Of a stretch of 6,372 nt of DNA, positions 1 through 6,269 are shown one piece after another. Source of the DNA: CAJBVG01 sp044376465 (GTDB lineage: Bacteria > Bacteroidota > Bacteroidia > Sphingobacteriales > Sphingobacteriaceae); assembly GCA_044376465.1 (NCBI GenBank), contig JBILKW010000129.1:1-6372 (forward strand). The letters run 5' to 3'. The notes beneath the pieces are model-generated. The model ran no database searches and had not been told where the DNA came from. It saw only the letters and a list, made by a program, of their open reading frames with translations. The translations under genes and the position numbers were made by a program. Within the stretch, counting starts at the first letter, position 1. Each line of letters begins with the position of its first letter.

Positions 1-1589
1 TCTTTATTTTTAATGCATTTAATACGGTTGCTGGGTTTACTTTTTTCATTGTAGTTTATTATTTATTTAATGGTGATACAGCTGCTGCCGGTATTTGGCC
101 TACTCTGTTTGGTTGTGGTGGAGCTTTAGCTACTACATTTATCGTAATTCCTACTGTGGCATGGATCGCTAAAAAAATGGAAAAGAAAAAAGCCTTTTTA
201 ATTTGTCAAGGCATCTCCATTTTCGGATACATATTGCTATGGTTCCTCTTTATACCAGGTAAACCATACATGTTTTTATTTGCATTACCGTTTTTCTCAT
301 TTGGTATTGGAAGTTTATTTACCTTAATGATGTCGATGACCGCCGATGTATGCGACATGGATGAATTAGATTCGGGTAAAAGACGTGAGGGAGTTTTTGG
401 TGCTATTTACTGGTGGATGGTAAAGTTTGGTTTTGCCATTGCCGGATTATTAACGGGAGTTATTATGTCGGTAGTTGCTTTTAAAGCTGGCGCACCTTCG
501 CAACCAGAAGGCGCAGTTACCGGATTACGATTGTTCTTTTCTGGAGTGCCAATTGCAGGAACTTTAATTGCCATGTGGGTAATGTGGAATTATGATTTAA
601 CTGAAAAGAAAGCAAGAGAAATTAAAAAAGAATTAGATGCCAGAAAAGGAAAAGTAAAAATAAAACATTCTGGTTATGTTTCGGGGAAATTAAATTCATT
701 ACTTCACCATACAAATTTAAATAACAGTATCGGAACCGATTATAGCAATAAAACAGAAGCAGAAATAGAAACATTATTTGCTGCACAATTTAACACTGGC
801 TTACATGGAATTTGCTTTAGTCCTTATGCTGAAGGTCAAAAAATAGGGGATGTTTTATCGGCAGAACAAATTCGCAGAAGGCTAGATATTATTGCGCCGC
901 ATACAAAAAGCATTAGAACATTTTCTTGTACAGAAGGAAATGAATTAATACCAGAAATTGCTCATCAGAAAGGTATTAAAACAGTGGTAGGCGCATGGAT
1001 TAGTAATGATAAAGCGCGAAATGAAAAAGAAATAAATGCATTGATAGAACTTTCGAAGAATGGTTTAGTAGATATTGCCGCAGTAGGTAACGAAGTGTTG
1101 CACCGCGAAGAAATTTCTGAAGAAGAATTAATTGCTACTATTAACAGGGTAAAAGCGGCAGTACCAAGTAATGTTGAAGTTGGATACGTTGATGCCTACT
1201 ATCAGTTTATTGAAAGACCGAAATTAATTGATGCATGCGATTTAGTATTATGCAATTTTTATCCGTTTTGGGAAGGAGCATCCATCGATTATTCACTATC
1301 ATACCTTACCCATATGTTTGAAGTAACGAAGGCAGTAAGTAAAGGTAAAAAGATGATGATTACGGAGACTGGATGGCCAAGTTTTGGAGAAACCATTGAA
1401 AGTGCCGTACCTTCTAGAATCAATGCCATGAAATATTTTATTGTTTCGCAACAATGGGCAAAAAACATGGAAGTAGAACTTTTCCACTTCAGCTCCTTCG
1501 ACGAATCGTGGAAAGTTATTCATGAAGGAAAATTAGGAAGCACCTGGGGATTATGGGACAAAAACGAGCAGTTCAAGTTTAAAAAATAA
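1..1589 (+). CDS. GPH-family sugar symporter fused to a C-terminal GH17 beta-1,3-glucanase domain (5'-partial)
   Basis: The frame is open from the first complete codon at nt 3, so the gene begins upstream and 528 codons are visible. Window residues 1-196 look like the C-terminal half of a 12-helix GPH (MelB-like) cation:sugar symporter: about six hydrophobic helices (near 5-22, 33-55, 64-83, 89-110, 132-160, 173-196) and the family-type loop ADVCDMDELDSGKRREG near 113-129. A charged Lys/Glu-rich linker (about 197-250) leads into a full GH17 TIM barrel (about 252-528). It has the acid/base motif AAVGNEV (Glu364) and the nucleophile motif ITETGWPS (Glu455), as in GH17 beta-1,3-glucanases. There is no ATG, GTG or TTG in frame between nt 582 and the middle of the barrel, so the GH17 part has no start of its own. 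GPH transporters have a cytoplasmic C-terminus, so the enzyme should face the cytoplasm and cut imported beta-1,3-gluco-oligosaccharides at the membrane (inference). The next gene starts 11 bp downstream. Confidence 0.88.
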   Translation, partial: FIFNAFNTVAGFTFFIVVYYLFNGDTAAAGIWPTLFGCGGALATTFIVIPTVAWIAKKMEKKKAFLICQGISIFGYILLWFLFIPGKPYMFLFALPFFSFGIGSLFTLMMSMTADVCDMDELDSGKRREGVFGAIYWWMVKFGFAIAGLLTGVIMSVVAFKAGAPSQPEGAVTGLRLFFSGVPIAGTLIAMWVMWNYDLTEKKAREIKKELDARKGKVKIKHSGYVSGKLNSLLHHTNLNNSIGTDYSNKTEAEIETLFAAQFNTGLHGICFSPYAEGQKIGDVLSAEQIRRRLDIIAPHTKSIRTFSCTEGNELIPEIAHQKGIKTVVGAWISNDKARNEKEINALIELSKNGLVDIAAVGNEVLHREEISEEELIATINRVKAAVPSNVEVGYVDAYYQFIERPKLIDACDLVLCNFYPFWEGASIDYSLSYLTHMFEVTKAVSKGKKMMITETGWPSFGETIESAVPSRINAMKYFIVSQQWAKNMEVELFHFSSFDESWKVIHEGKLGSTWGLWDKNEQFKFKK

Positions 1590-1600
1590 GTATAATCAAT

Positions 1601-2524
1601 ATGTCATACAGAGAAGGTCATTTTTTTACAGCAGAGAACAAAGCTAACATTGAGCAATTGCAACATGAACATGTGCAGGTTGAATATGCTCAACTCACTA
1701 GCGATGATTTAAAAAGCTTGTGGCGCAAAACTCTTAAGAGTGGGATGCATGGCATTTGTTTTAGTATTTATGAAGACGGACAAAAACCAGGCGCCATAAT
1801 TACCGAAGCACAAGTAGAGAGGCGCATAAAGATTTTACAACCTCATGCAAAATGGGTACGTTCTTTTTCATGTATTGAAGGGAATGAACACGTTCCCAGA
1901 ATGGCAAAAAAGTATGGAATGAAAACCCTTGTGGGAGCATGGCTTGGCGACGATTTAGACCTGAACGAACGTGAAATCGAGAGTTTAATAGCCATGGCAA
2001 AGGAAGGCTTGGTAGATGTTGCTGCGGTAGGCAACGAAGTGATGTATAGAAAAGATTTAAGCGAGGATCAATTGATAGCATACATACAGCGAGTAAAAGA
2101 GGCGATCCCACATATTCCGGTTGGTTATGTAGATGCATATTATGAGTTCTCGCATCGACCCAAAATAACCGAAAAATGCGATGTAATTTTAACAAATTGT
2201 TATCCGTATTGGGAAGGTTGCCCTATAGAATATTCGCACGAACACATGAAGAGTATGTTCGAATCGGCAAGGCATGCAGGCCAAGGCAAACGAGTAATTA
2301 TTACAGAAACCGGTTGGCCTAGCCAAGGCGGTGCCTTTAAAGCATCTGTTGCAACAGAAGAAAATGCCATGCGCTATTTTATCGATTGCCAAAATTGGTG
2401 CAATGCAAACGGCATCGAAAGTTTTTACTTTGCATCGTTTGATGAGTCATGGAAAGTTGGGCCCGAAGGAGATGTAGGTGCTTATTGGGGATTATGGGAT
2501 AAACATGAAAAACTAAAATATTAA
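1601..2524 (+). CDS. GH17 family glycoside hydrolase, cytoplasmic (putative beta-1,3-glucanase/glucosidase)
   Basis: A 307-residue single-domain GH17 protein. The acid/base Glu146 lies in AAVGNEV, the nucleophile Glu236 in IITETGWPS, and a further conserved segment ASFDESWK is at 278-285. It is close to the GH17 half of the upstream fusion, about half identical by eye. The similarity reaches upstream of the barrel to about residue 21, so the ATG at 1601 leaves room for the whole domain. There is no signal peptide or membrane helix, and it has seven cysteines, which suits a reducing cytoplasm. The family retains configuration and acts on beta-1,3-glucans; some bacterial GH17 enzymes are instead glucanosyltransferases, so endo-, exo- or transferase activity cannot be told from sequence. 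It begins 11 bp after the fusion gene and its stop overlaps the next start by one base, so the three are probably co-transcribed. No Shine-Dalgarno is visible, as is usual in Bacteroidota. Confidence 0.9.
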   Translation: MSYREGHFFTAENKANIEQLQHEHVQVEYAQLTSDDLKSLWRKTLKSGMHGICFSIYEDGQKPGAIITEAQVERRIKILQPHAKWVRSFSCIEGNEHVPRMAKKYGMKTLVGAWLGDDLDLNEREIESLIAMAKEGLVDVAAVGNEVMYRKDLSEDQLIAYIQRVKEAIPHIPVGYVDAYYEFSHRPKITEKCDVILTNCYPYWEGCPIEYSHEHMKSMFESARHAGQGKRVIITETGWPSQGGAFKASVATEENAMRYFIDCQNWCNANGIESFYFASFDESWKVGPEGDVGAYWGLWDKHEKLKY

Positions 2525-3462
2525 TGAGTAATTTTTTTAAAGAATTTAAGGTCGATTTTGCGAAAGCCATTTGTTATTCTGGCTTTAGAGATGGGCAACA
2601 GCCTGGTGGAATATCTCCTTCTTACGAAGAAGTTAAAGAAGATTTAGTACTGCTACAACCGCATTGGAAATACCTTCGCTTGTATGATTGCGATGAACAT
2701 GCTTTAACCGTACTAAAAGTTATTCAACAAGAAAAATTAGACTTGAAACTCATGCTCGGTGCCTATATCGTAGCCGAAATGAATAACCAAGGTTGCCCTT
2801 GGGGTGGCGGTGTTTACGAGGAAGAGCAATTAGAAGAAAATAAAAAAAGTAACGACCAAAAAATTAAGCGATTGATAGATTGGGCTAATCAATACCCCGA
2901 CATTATTCATTTGGTATCCTTGGGTAACGAAGCATGTGTGGATTGGACAGACCATTTTGTACCAGTTGATAGAGTGATAAGCTTTGCGATAAAAGTGAAG
3001 CAACACATTAATCAGCCGATTACTTTTTGCGAAAATTATGTACCCTGGTTAAATTACCTTAAACCATTGGTAGAGGTGATTGATTTTATTTCGATACACA
3101 CCTATCCGGTTTGGGAATATAAACACATACACGAAGCGGTAGAGTACACCATCGCAAACTATGAAACCGTTTCGAAGCAGTACCCCGGAGTTCCAGTAGT
3201 AATTACCGAAGCAGGTTGGGCTACCAATTCACACGGTGTTGGAATTAATTCCGAACATGTGAATGAAGAAAATCAGAAAATATATTTCGAAGATTTAATG
3301 GATTGGGCTACTAAAAACGAAATTCTAATTTACTTTTTCGAAGCATTTGATGAACAGTGGAAAGGATCTACAGACCCCATGGAACCCGAAAAACATTGGG
3401 GCCTTTTTAAAAGAGATCGAACACCAAAATTAGTTTTTGAAAAAAATAAAGAGATGAGATAA
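2524..3462 (+). CDS. Divergent GH17-like glycoside hydrolase, cytoplasmic
   Basis: A 312-residue protein with the same barrel plan as its two upstream neighbours but much less similar to them than they are to each other. The predicted acid/base is Glu136 in VSLGNEA and the nucleophile is Glu229 in VVITEAGWA; EAFDEQWK at 273-280 matches the conserved C-terminal segment of the other two. The nucleophile motif departs from the usual TETGWPS (Ala for Thr, Ala-Thr for Pro-Ser). There is an extra charged, Gly- and Asn-containing stretch at about 84-111 that the neighbours lack. It has no signal peptide or membrane helix, so it is likely cytoplasmic. The ATG shares its A with the stop codon of the preceding gene (TAATG), which suggests translational coupling. 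It probably complements the other two by acting on a different linkage, chain length or branch (for example beta-1,6-decorated oligosaccharides); that is a guess. The 7-bp repeat tract starts just after its stop. Confidence 0.85.
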   Translation: MSNFFKEFKVDFAKAICYSGFRDGQQPGGISPSYEEVKEDLVLLQPHWKYLRLYDCDEHALTVLKVIQQEKLDLKLMLGAYIVAEMNNQGCPWGGGVYEEEQLEENKKSNDQKIKRLIDWANQYPDIIHLVSLGNEACVDWTDHFVPVDRVISFAIKVKQHINQPITFCENYVPWLNYLKPLVEVIDFISIHTYPVWEYKHIHEAVEYTIANYETVSKQYPGVPVVITEAGWATNSHGVGINSEHVNEENQKIYFEDLMDWATKNEILIYFFEAFDEQWKGSTDPMEPEKHWGLFKRDRTPKLVFEKNKEMR

Positions 3463-3474
3463 GAATATAGTTTG

Positions 3475-3565
3475 TAAATTCTAAATTCTAAATTCTAAAT
3501 ACTAAATACTAAATTCTAAATACTAAATTCTAATTTCTAATTTCTAATTTCTTAATACTTAATAC
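3475..3565. repeat. Heptanucleotide tandem repeat, 13 units, between convergent genes
   Basis: Thirteen consecutive 7-bp units fill exactly 91 bp. In order they are TAAATTC x3, TAAATAC x2, TAAATTC, TAAATAC, TAAATTC, TAATTTC x3 and TTAATAC x2. The period is unbroken while units vary at two or three positions, and neighbouring units share variants, as expected from local unit duplication. The tract lies between the stop of the third GH17 gene and the 3' end of the regulator gene. It carries no open frame on either strand worth calling and no G/C-rich hairpin, so no classical terminator is visible between these convergent genes. Its function is unknown. Confidence 0.93.
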
Positions 3566-3575
3566 TAATCAAACA

Positions 3576-4301
3576 TTACAACTCAAACGAAAACCCTTCT
3601 TTCTCCAAAGCTCTGTAACGTTTCTCATCAAACTCAAATAATTTTGCAGGGCGATGAGATACGTTTAATTTCACTTCGTTGAGCGGCCTTAGTATATTCA
3701 TTTCCTGAATCTTTTTCCTGAAATTAGACTTATCAAATTTAGTTCCGAGCAATGCTTCGTATAAGTGTTGAATCTCTAAAAGAGTAAACTTTTTTGGCAA
3801 TAATTCGAACCCAATAGGCCTGTGCAATACTTCGTCTTTTAAGGTTTCTATGCCTTTACATAAAATAGATGAATGATCAAAAGCGAGCTCTGGTAAATTA
3901 TTGATGCTAATCCATTCTGCAGATTTTGCCCATGACGAAGCAATGGGTTGATAGTTCATGCTGTTTACCAAAGAGAAATAGGCCACCGTTACCACACGCC
4001 CTAGTGGGTGCCTATCTACACTTCCAAAGGTGAAAAATTGCTTCATGTAAATGTTCTTTAAGCCCGTTAGCTTTTCGAGTACATTATTGGCCGCTTCTTC
4101 TAGGTTTTTATCTGGCTCCACTAAATCACCAATGAGTGCCCAATGCCCATTAAATGGCTCAACCTCTCTTTGAACTAAGAGTACTTTAATTTCGCCTTCA
4201 TGATATCCAAATACCACGCAATCTATAGATAAACCAAAAACAAAATACTCGTTTAATGGAATGCTATGATCGGATAGGAAATAGGTACTTGGTATTTTCA
4301 T
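3576..4301 (-). CDS. NrtR-type transcriptional regulator (Nudix-like sensor domain + winged helix)
   Basis: A 241-residue protein on the minus strand. Residues about 20-140 form a Nudix fold: the strand VFGYHEGEIKVLLVQRE (30-46) precedes a degenerate Nudix box at 58-81. Against the usual pattern ending RELxEETGL, this box reads NVLEKLTGL, so the catalytic Arg-Glu and Glu-Glu pairs are lost and hydrolysis is unlikely. Residues about 165-240 match the NrtR-family winged helix, with FTLLEIQHLYEALLGTKFDK (172-191), then NFRKKIQ and the HRPAKLFEF wing. Some NrtR-family members control NAD synthesis, but Bacteroidota use this architecture for sugar regulons (the arabinose regulator AraR of Bacteroides thetaiotaomicron is of this type). 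Placement beside glucan genes suggests a local regulator sensing a sugar or derivative (inference). It is transcribed divergently from the secreted protein gene; the shared 115-bp gap and the start codon carry repeated inverted 7-mers that may be its operators. Confidence 0.88.
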   Translation of the reverse strand: MKIPSTYFLSDHSIPLNEYFVFGLSIDCVVFGYHEGEIKVLLVQREVEPFNGHWALIGDLVEPDKNLEEAANNVLEKLTGLKNIYMKQFFTFGSVDRHPLGRVVTVAYFSLVNSMNYQPIASSWAKSAEWISINNLPELAFDHSSILCKGIETLKDEVLHRPIGFELLPKKFTLLEIQHLYEALLGTKFDKSNFRKKIQEMNILRPLNEVKLNVSHRPAKLFEFDEKRYRALEKEGFSFEL

Positions 4302-4313
4302 ACCGCAAAATAC
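4292..4313. promoter_or_regulatory. Candidate operator 1 (inverted 7-mer pair over regulator start)
   Basis: GTATTTT at 4292-4298 and AAAATAC at 4307-4313 are exact reverse complements, 8 bp apart. The site spans the regulator's ATG (4301-4299, minus strand) and the possible -7 box just upstream. A repressor bound here could block its own gene. The same 7-mers recur at the second site. The role is inferred; the repeats are directly visible. Confidence 0.4.
4305..4312 (-). promoter_or_regulatory. Possible -7 box for the regulator gene
   Basis: Read on the minus strand this is TATTTTGC, close to but one base shorter than the Bacteroidota -7 consensus TAnnTTTG. It ends only three bases before the ATG, so the transcript would have almost no leader. 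No clear -33 TTG element is visible. Weak call. Confidence 0.22.
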
Positions 4314-4335
4314 AATTTAGACTTCATAAATAAAT

Positions 4336-4354
4336 AAAATACTTATGGTATTTT
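4336..4354. promoter_or_regulatory. Candidate operator 2 (perfect palindrome in divergent intergenic region)
   Basis: AAAATAC at 4336-4342 and GTATTTT at 4348-4354 form a perfect 7-bp inverted repeat with spacer TTATG. It sits between the divergent regulator and T9SS-protein genes, about where a -33 region would lie for the rightward promoter. It uses the same 7-mer as the pair at 4292-4313, which strengthens the case for a specific protein-binding site, most simply for the adjacent NrtR-like regulator. Chance is not negligible in AT-rich DNA. Confidence 0.5.
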
Positions 4355-4374
4355 TTACTTTAACTATTTTTAGG

Positions 4375-4382
4375 TATATTGC
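4375..4382 (+). promoter_or_regulatory. Possible -7 box for the secreted protein gene
   Basis: TATATTGC lies 34 bp upstream of the ATG at 4417 and resembles the Bacteroidota -7 element TAnnTTTG with one base missing. It mirrors TATTTTGC on the other strand for the divergent gene. No convincing -33 element is seen; that area overlaps the right arm of the palindrome at 4336-4354. Weak call. Confidence 0.27.
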
Positions 4383-4416
4383 ATAGGTTAAATCATTTAC
4401 AATCCAAACATTTAAT

Positions 4417-6249
4417 ATGAAAAAAATAGTTACACTAAGCATATCCATACTTATAGCAAGTATTGGATTTTCGCAAAACAATCCCATTAATTTTGAAACG
4501 GGTGGTAACGGAGCAAATTGGTCATGGACAACCTTTGAAAACGGTACAAATCCAGTATTAGAATTTGTAAGCAATCCAAGTGCAACAGGCATTAACACCT
4601 CGAGCACGGTAGCAAAATTTACTGCATTACAAGTAGGTAATCCATGGGCAGGATGTGAGTCGGCAAACGGTTCCAGTATTGGAACGTTTACGCTTACTCC
4701 ACAAAATGCAATTGTGAAAATGATGGTTTACAAATCAGTAATTAGTGATGTAGGTATAAAATTTGCAACAGGTTCATTAGCTTCATCGGGTGAGATTAAA
4801 GTATCGAATACCTTGATAAACCAATGGGAAGAATTAACCTTCGATTTTACATCAAAAATTGGTGAACCGTCATCTGCTGGCATTACTCAAATCATTATTT
4901 TCCCCGACTTTAATTTGGCGGGCAGGAGTGCTGATGTTATTGCATATTTTGATAATATAACGTTTAATGCAGGCACCGCATTAGCAGAACCAACAGTTCC
5001 TGCCGCAACTCCTACAAAAGTATCGGCAGATGTTATTTCATTATTTAGCAATGCTTATACCAATGTTACGGTTGATACTTGGAGAACATCTTGGTCCTCG
5101 GCTACCTTAACCGACATCCAAATTGTTGGCAACGATACAAAAAAATACTCCGGCTTAGATTTTGTTGGAATTGAAACAATTACCAGTCAAATAAACATCA
5201 ACAGCATGGATTTATTTGAATTTGATGTATGGACACCAAATTCAACTTCGTTTAGATTTAAGATTGTTGATTTTGGTGCGAACGGAGCTTTTGGTGGGGG
5301 TGATGATGTAGAGCATGAAACAACAGTGGTTCCAACCCTAAACGGATGGAATCATATAGCGGTTCCACTTTCGAGCATGACAGGACTTACCACAAAATCA
5401 AACATTGCACAACTCATTTTTGCAAGTTCACCAGCGGGTACATCTGTGGTGTATATTGATAATGTAATGTTTAGCAAAGGCACCGTAGTAGCAGTAGAGC
5501 CAACCACTGCAGCTCCAACTCCTACAAAATTAGCAGCTGATGTAGTATCGATGTTTAGCAATGCATATACAAATGTTGCTGTTGACACTTGGAGAACATC
5601 GTGGTCTTCGGCCACTTTAGAAGAAGTGCAAGTTGCAGGAAACGACGTAAAAAAATACTCAGGTTTAGATTTTGTGGGTGTGGAAACAGTGTCAAATCAG
5701 CTTAACATTAGCGCCATGGATACATTTGAATTTGATGTGTGGACACCAAATTCAGCCTCCCTTAGAATTAAGTTAGTAGATTTTGGTGCCGACGCTGTAT
5801 TTGGCGGAGGAAATGATGTAGAACACGAAACTGCAGTTACACCAACCTTAAGTGGATGGAATCGTGTAGCGATTCCACTTTCGAGCATGACGGGCTTAAC
5901 TACGAAATCAAACATTGCGCAATTAATTTTTGCAAGTTCGCCTGCTGGAGCTTCTGTTATATACATAGATAACGTGATGTTTAGCAAGAAGAGTTCAGTA
6001 GGTATTGAATCGGCAAAGGCAGAGAAGGTGGGCATATACCCTAATCCAAGCAATGGAATGATAAACATAACTACCGAAAAAGAAATCCAAAAAGTTGTGT
6101 TATATAATTCAATGGGTCAGGCAATACTTTCCTACAATGCAAATTCGAATTTTGTAAAAATGAATATTGATGATTTGCCAAGTGGAATATACACGGTAAA
6201 AACGACTATAAATGGAGTAGATACCTTCAATAAAATGGTAAGAGAATAA
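4417..6249 (+). CDS. Secreted T9SS cargo protein with three carbohydrate-binding-like beta-sandwich modules
   Basis: A 610-residue protein. Residues 1-20 are a Sec signal peptide (MKK, hydrophobic core, then IGFSQ). Module A (about 21-187) begins INFETGG and ends VIAYFDNITF. Modules B (191-354) and C (361-524) are tandem copies, about 77% identical by hand count, each with TWRTSWSSATL early and YIDNVMFSK at the end; Pro/Thr-rich linkers precede both. All three end on the same kind of strand (FDN/IDN), typical of jelly-roll CBM4/9-like folds, and carry exposed-type Trp residues (35, 37, 77; 222, 226, 272, 311 and their copies). Residues 538-610 are a type A T9SS sorting domain (YPNPSNG, DLPSGIYTVK, KMVRE end). 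No catalytic domain is seen. Similar modules, as I recall, accompany GH16 laminarinases in flavobacteria, so a surface beta-glucan-binding role is likely but unproven. The gene is divergent from the regulator and ends at a strong terminator. Confidence 0.9.
   Translation: MKKIVTLSISILIASIGFSQNNPINFETGGNGANWSWTTFENGTNPVLEFVSNPSATGINTSSTVAKFTALQVGNPWAGCESANGSSIGTFTLTPQNAIVKMMVYKSVISDVGIKFATGSLASSGEIKVSNTLINQWEELTFDFTSKIGEPSSAGITQIIIFPDFNLAGRSADVIAYFDNITFNAGTALAEPTVPAATPTKVSADVISLFSNAYTNVTVDTWRTSWSSATLTDIQIVGNDTKKYSGLDFVGIETITSQININSMDLFEFDVWTPNSTSFRFKIVDFGANGAFGGGDDVEHETTVVPTLNGWNHIAVPLSSMTGLTTKSNIAQLIFASSPAGTSVVYIDNVMFSKGTVVAVEPTTAAPTPTKLAADVVSMFSNAYTNVAVDTWRTSWSSATLEEVQVAGNDVKKYSGLDFVGVETVSNQLNISAMDTFEFDVWTPNSASLRIKLVDFGADAVFGGGNDVEHETAVTPTLSGWNRVAIPLSSMTGLTTKSNIAQLIFASSPAGASVIYIDNVMFSKKSSVGIESAKAEKVGIYPNPSNGMINITTEKEIQKVVLYNSMGQAILSYNANSNFVKMNIDDLPSGIYTVKTTINGVDTFNKMVRE
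4987..5478 (+). repeat. Internal module repeat, copy 1 (module B)
   Basis: This encodes residues 191-354 of the secreted protein. It is offset by exactly 170 codons (510 bp) from copy 2, with 126 of 164 residues identical by hand count and no gaps. It begins with a Pro/Thr-rich linker and ends at YIDNVMFSK. Confidence 0.93.
5497..5988 (+). repeat. Internal module repeat, copy 2 (module C)
   Basis: This encodes residues 361-524, the second copy of the module. The last part (PLSSMTGL through SSPAG, 25 codons) is identical in protein to copy 1, yet 11 of the 25 codons differ silently. The duplication is therefore old and the protein sequence is held by selection. Confidence 0.93.
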
Positions 6250-6269
6250 GTTTAAATTTAGTATTTGTT

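Noticed and set aside
156..158. GTG at 156 as the true start of the first gene
   Set aside because: The frame is open back to nt 3 and the upstream residues are transmembrane helices of the same transporter, so this GTG is an internal valine.
580..800. Frameshift or assembly join creating an artificial transporter-GH17 fusion
   Set aside because: Both domains share one uninterrupted frame with a plausible charged linker, and the GH17 part has no start codon of its own. It cannot be wholly excluded without resequencing.
1299..2570. Minus-strand open frames opposite the GH17 genes
   Set aside because: They lie fully opposite well-supported coding sequence, resemble no known family and have compositions typical of antisense reading.
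3475..3565. CRISPR array or phage attachment site
   Set aside because: Units are 7 bp with no spacers, and there is no integrase or cas gene nearby.
3576..4301. Active ADP-ribose or NUDIX pyrophosphatase, or an NAD-biosynthesis regulator
   Set aside because: The catalytic Nudix residues are missing, and no nadA/B/D/E, nadV or pncB-type genes are adjacent; the neighbours are glucan-related.
4317..4607. 96-codon minus-strand frame across the divergent intergenic region
   Set aside because: It overlaps the signal peptide and first module of the secreted protein in antisense and has no recognisable domain.
5352..6068. Two minus-strand frames with similar protein sequences
   Set aside because: Their mutual similarity merely reflects the duplicated module read on the wrong strand.
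4417..6249. GH16 laminarinase
   Set aside because: The modules resemble those attached to such enzymes, but no GH16 catalytic motif or any other catalytic domain is present in the 610 residues.
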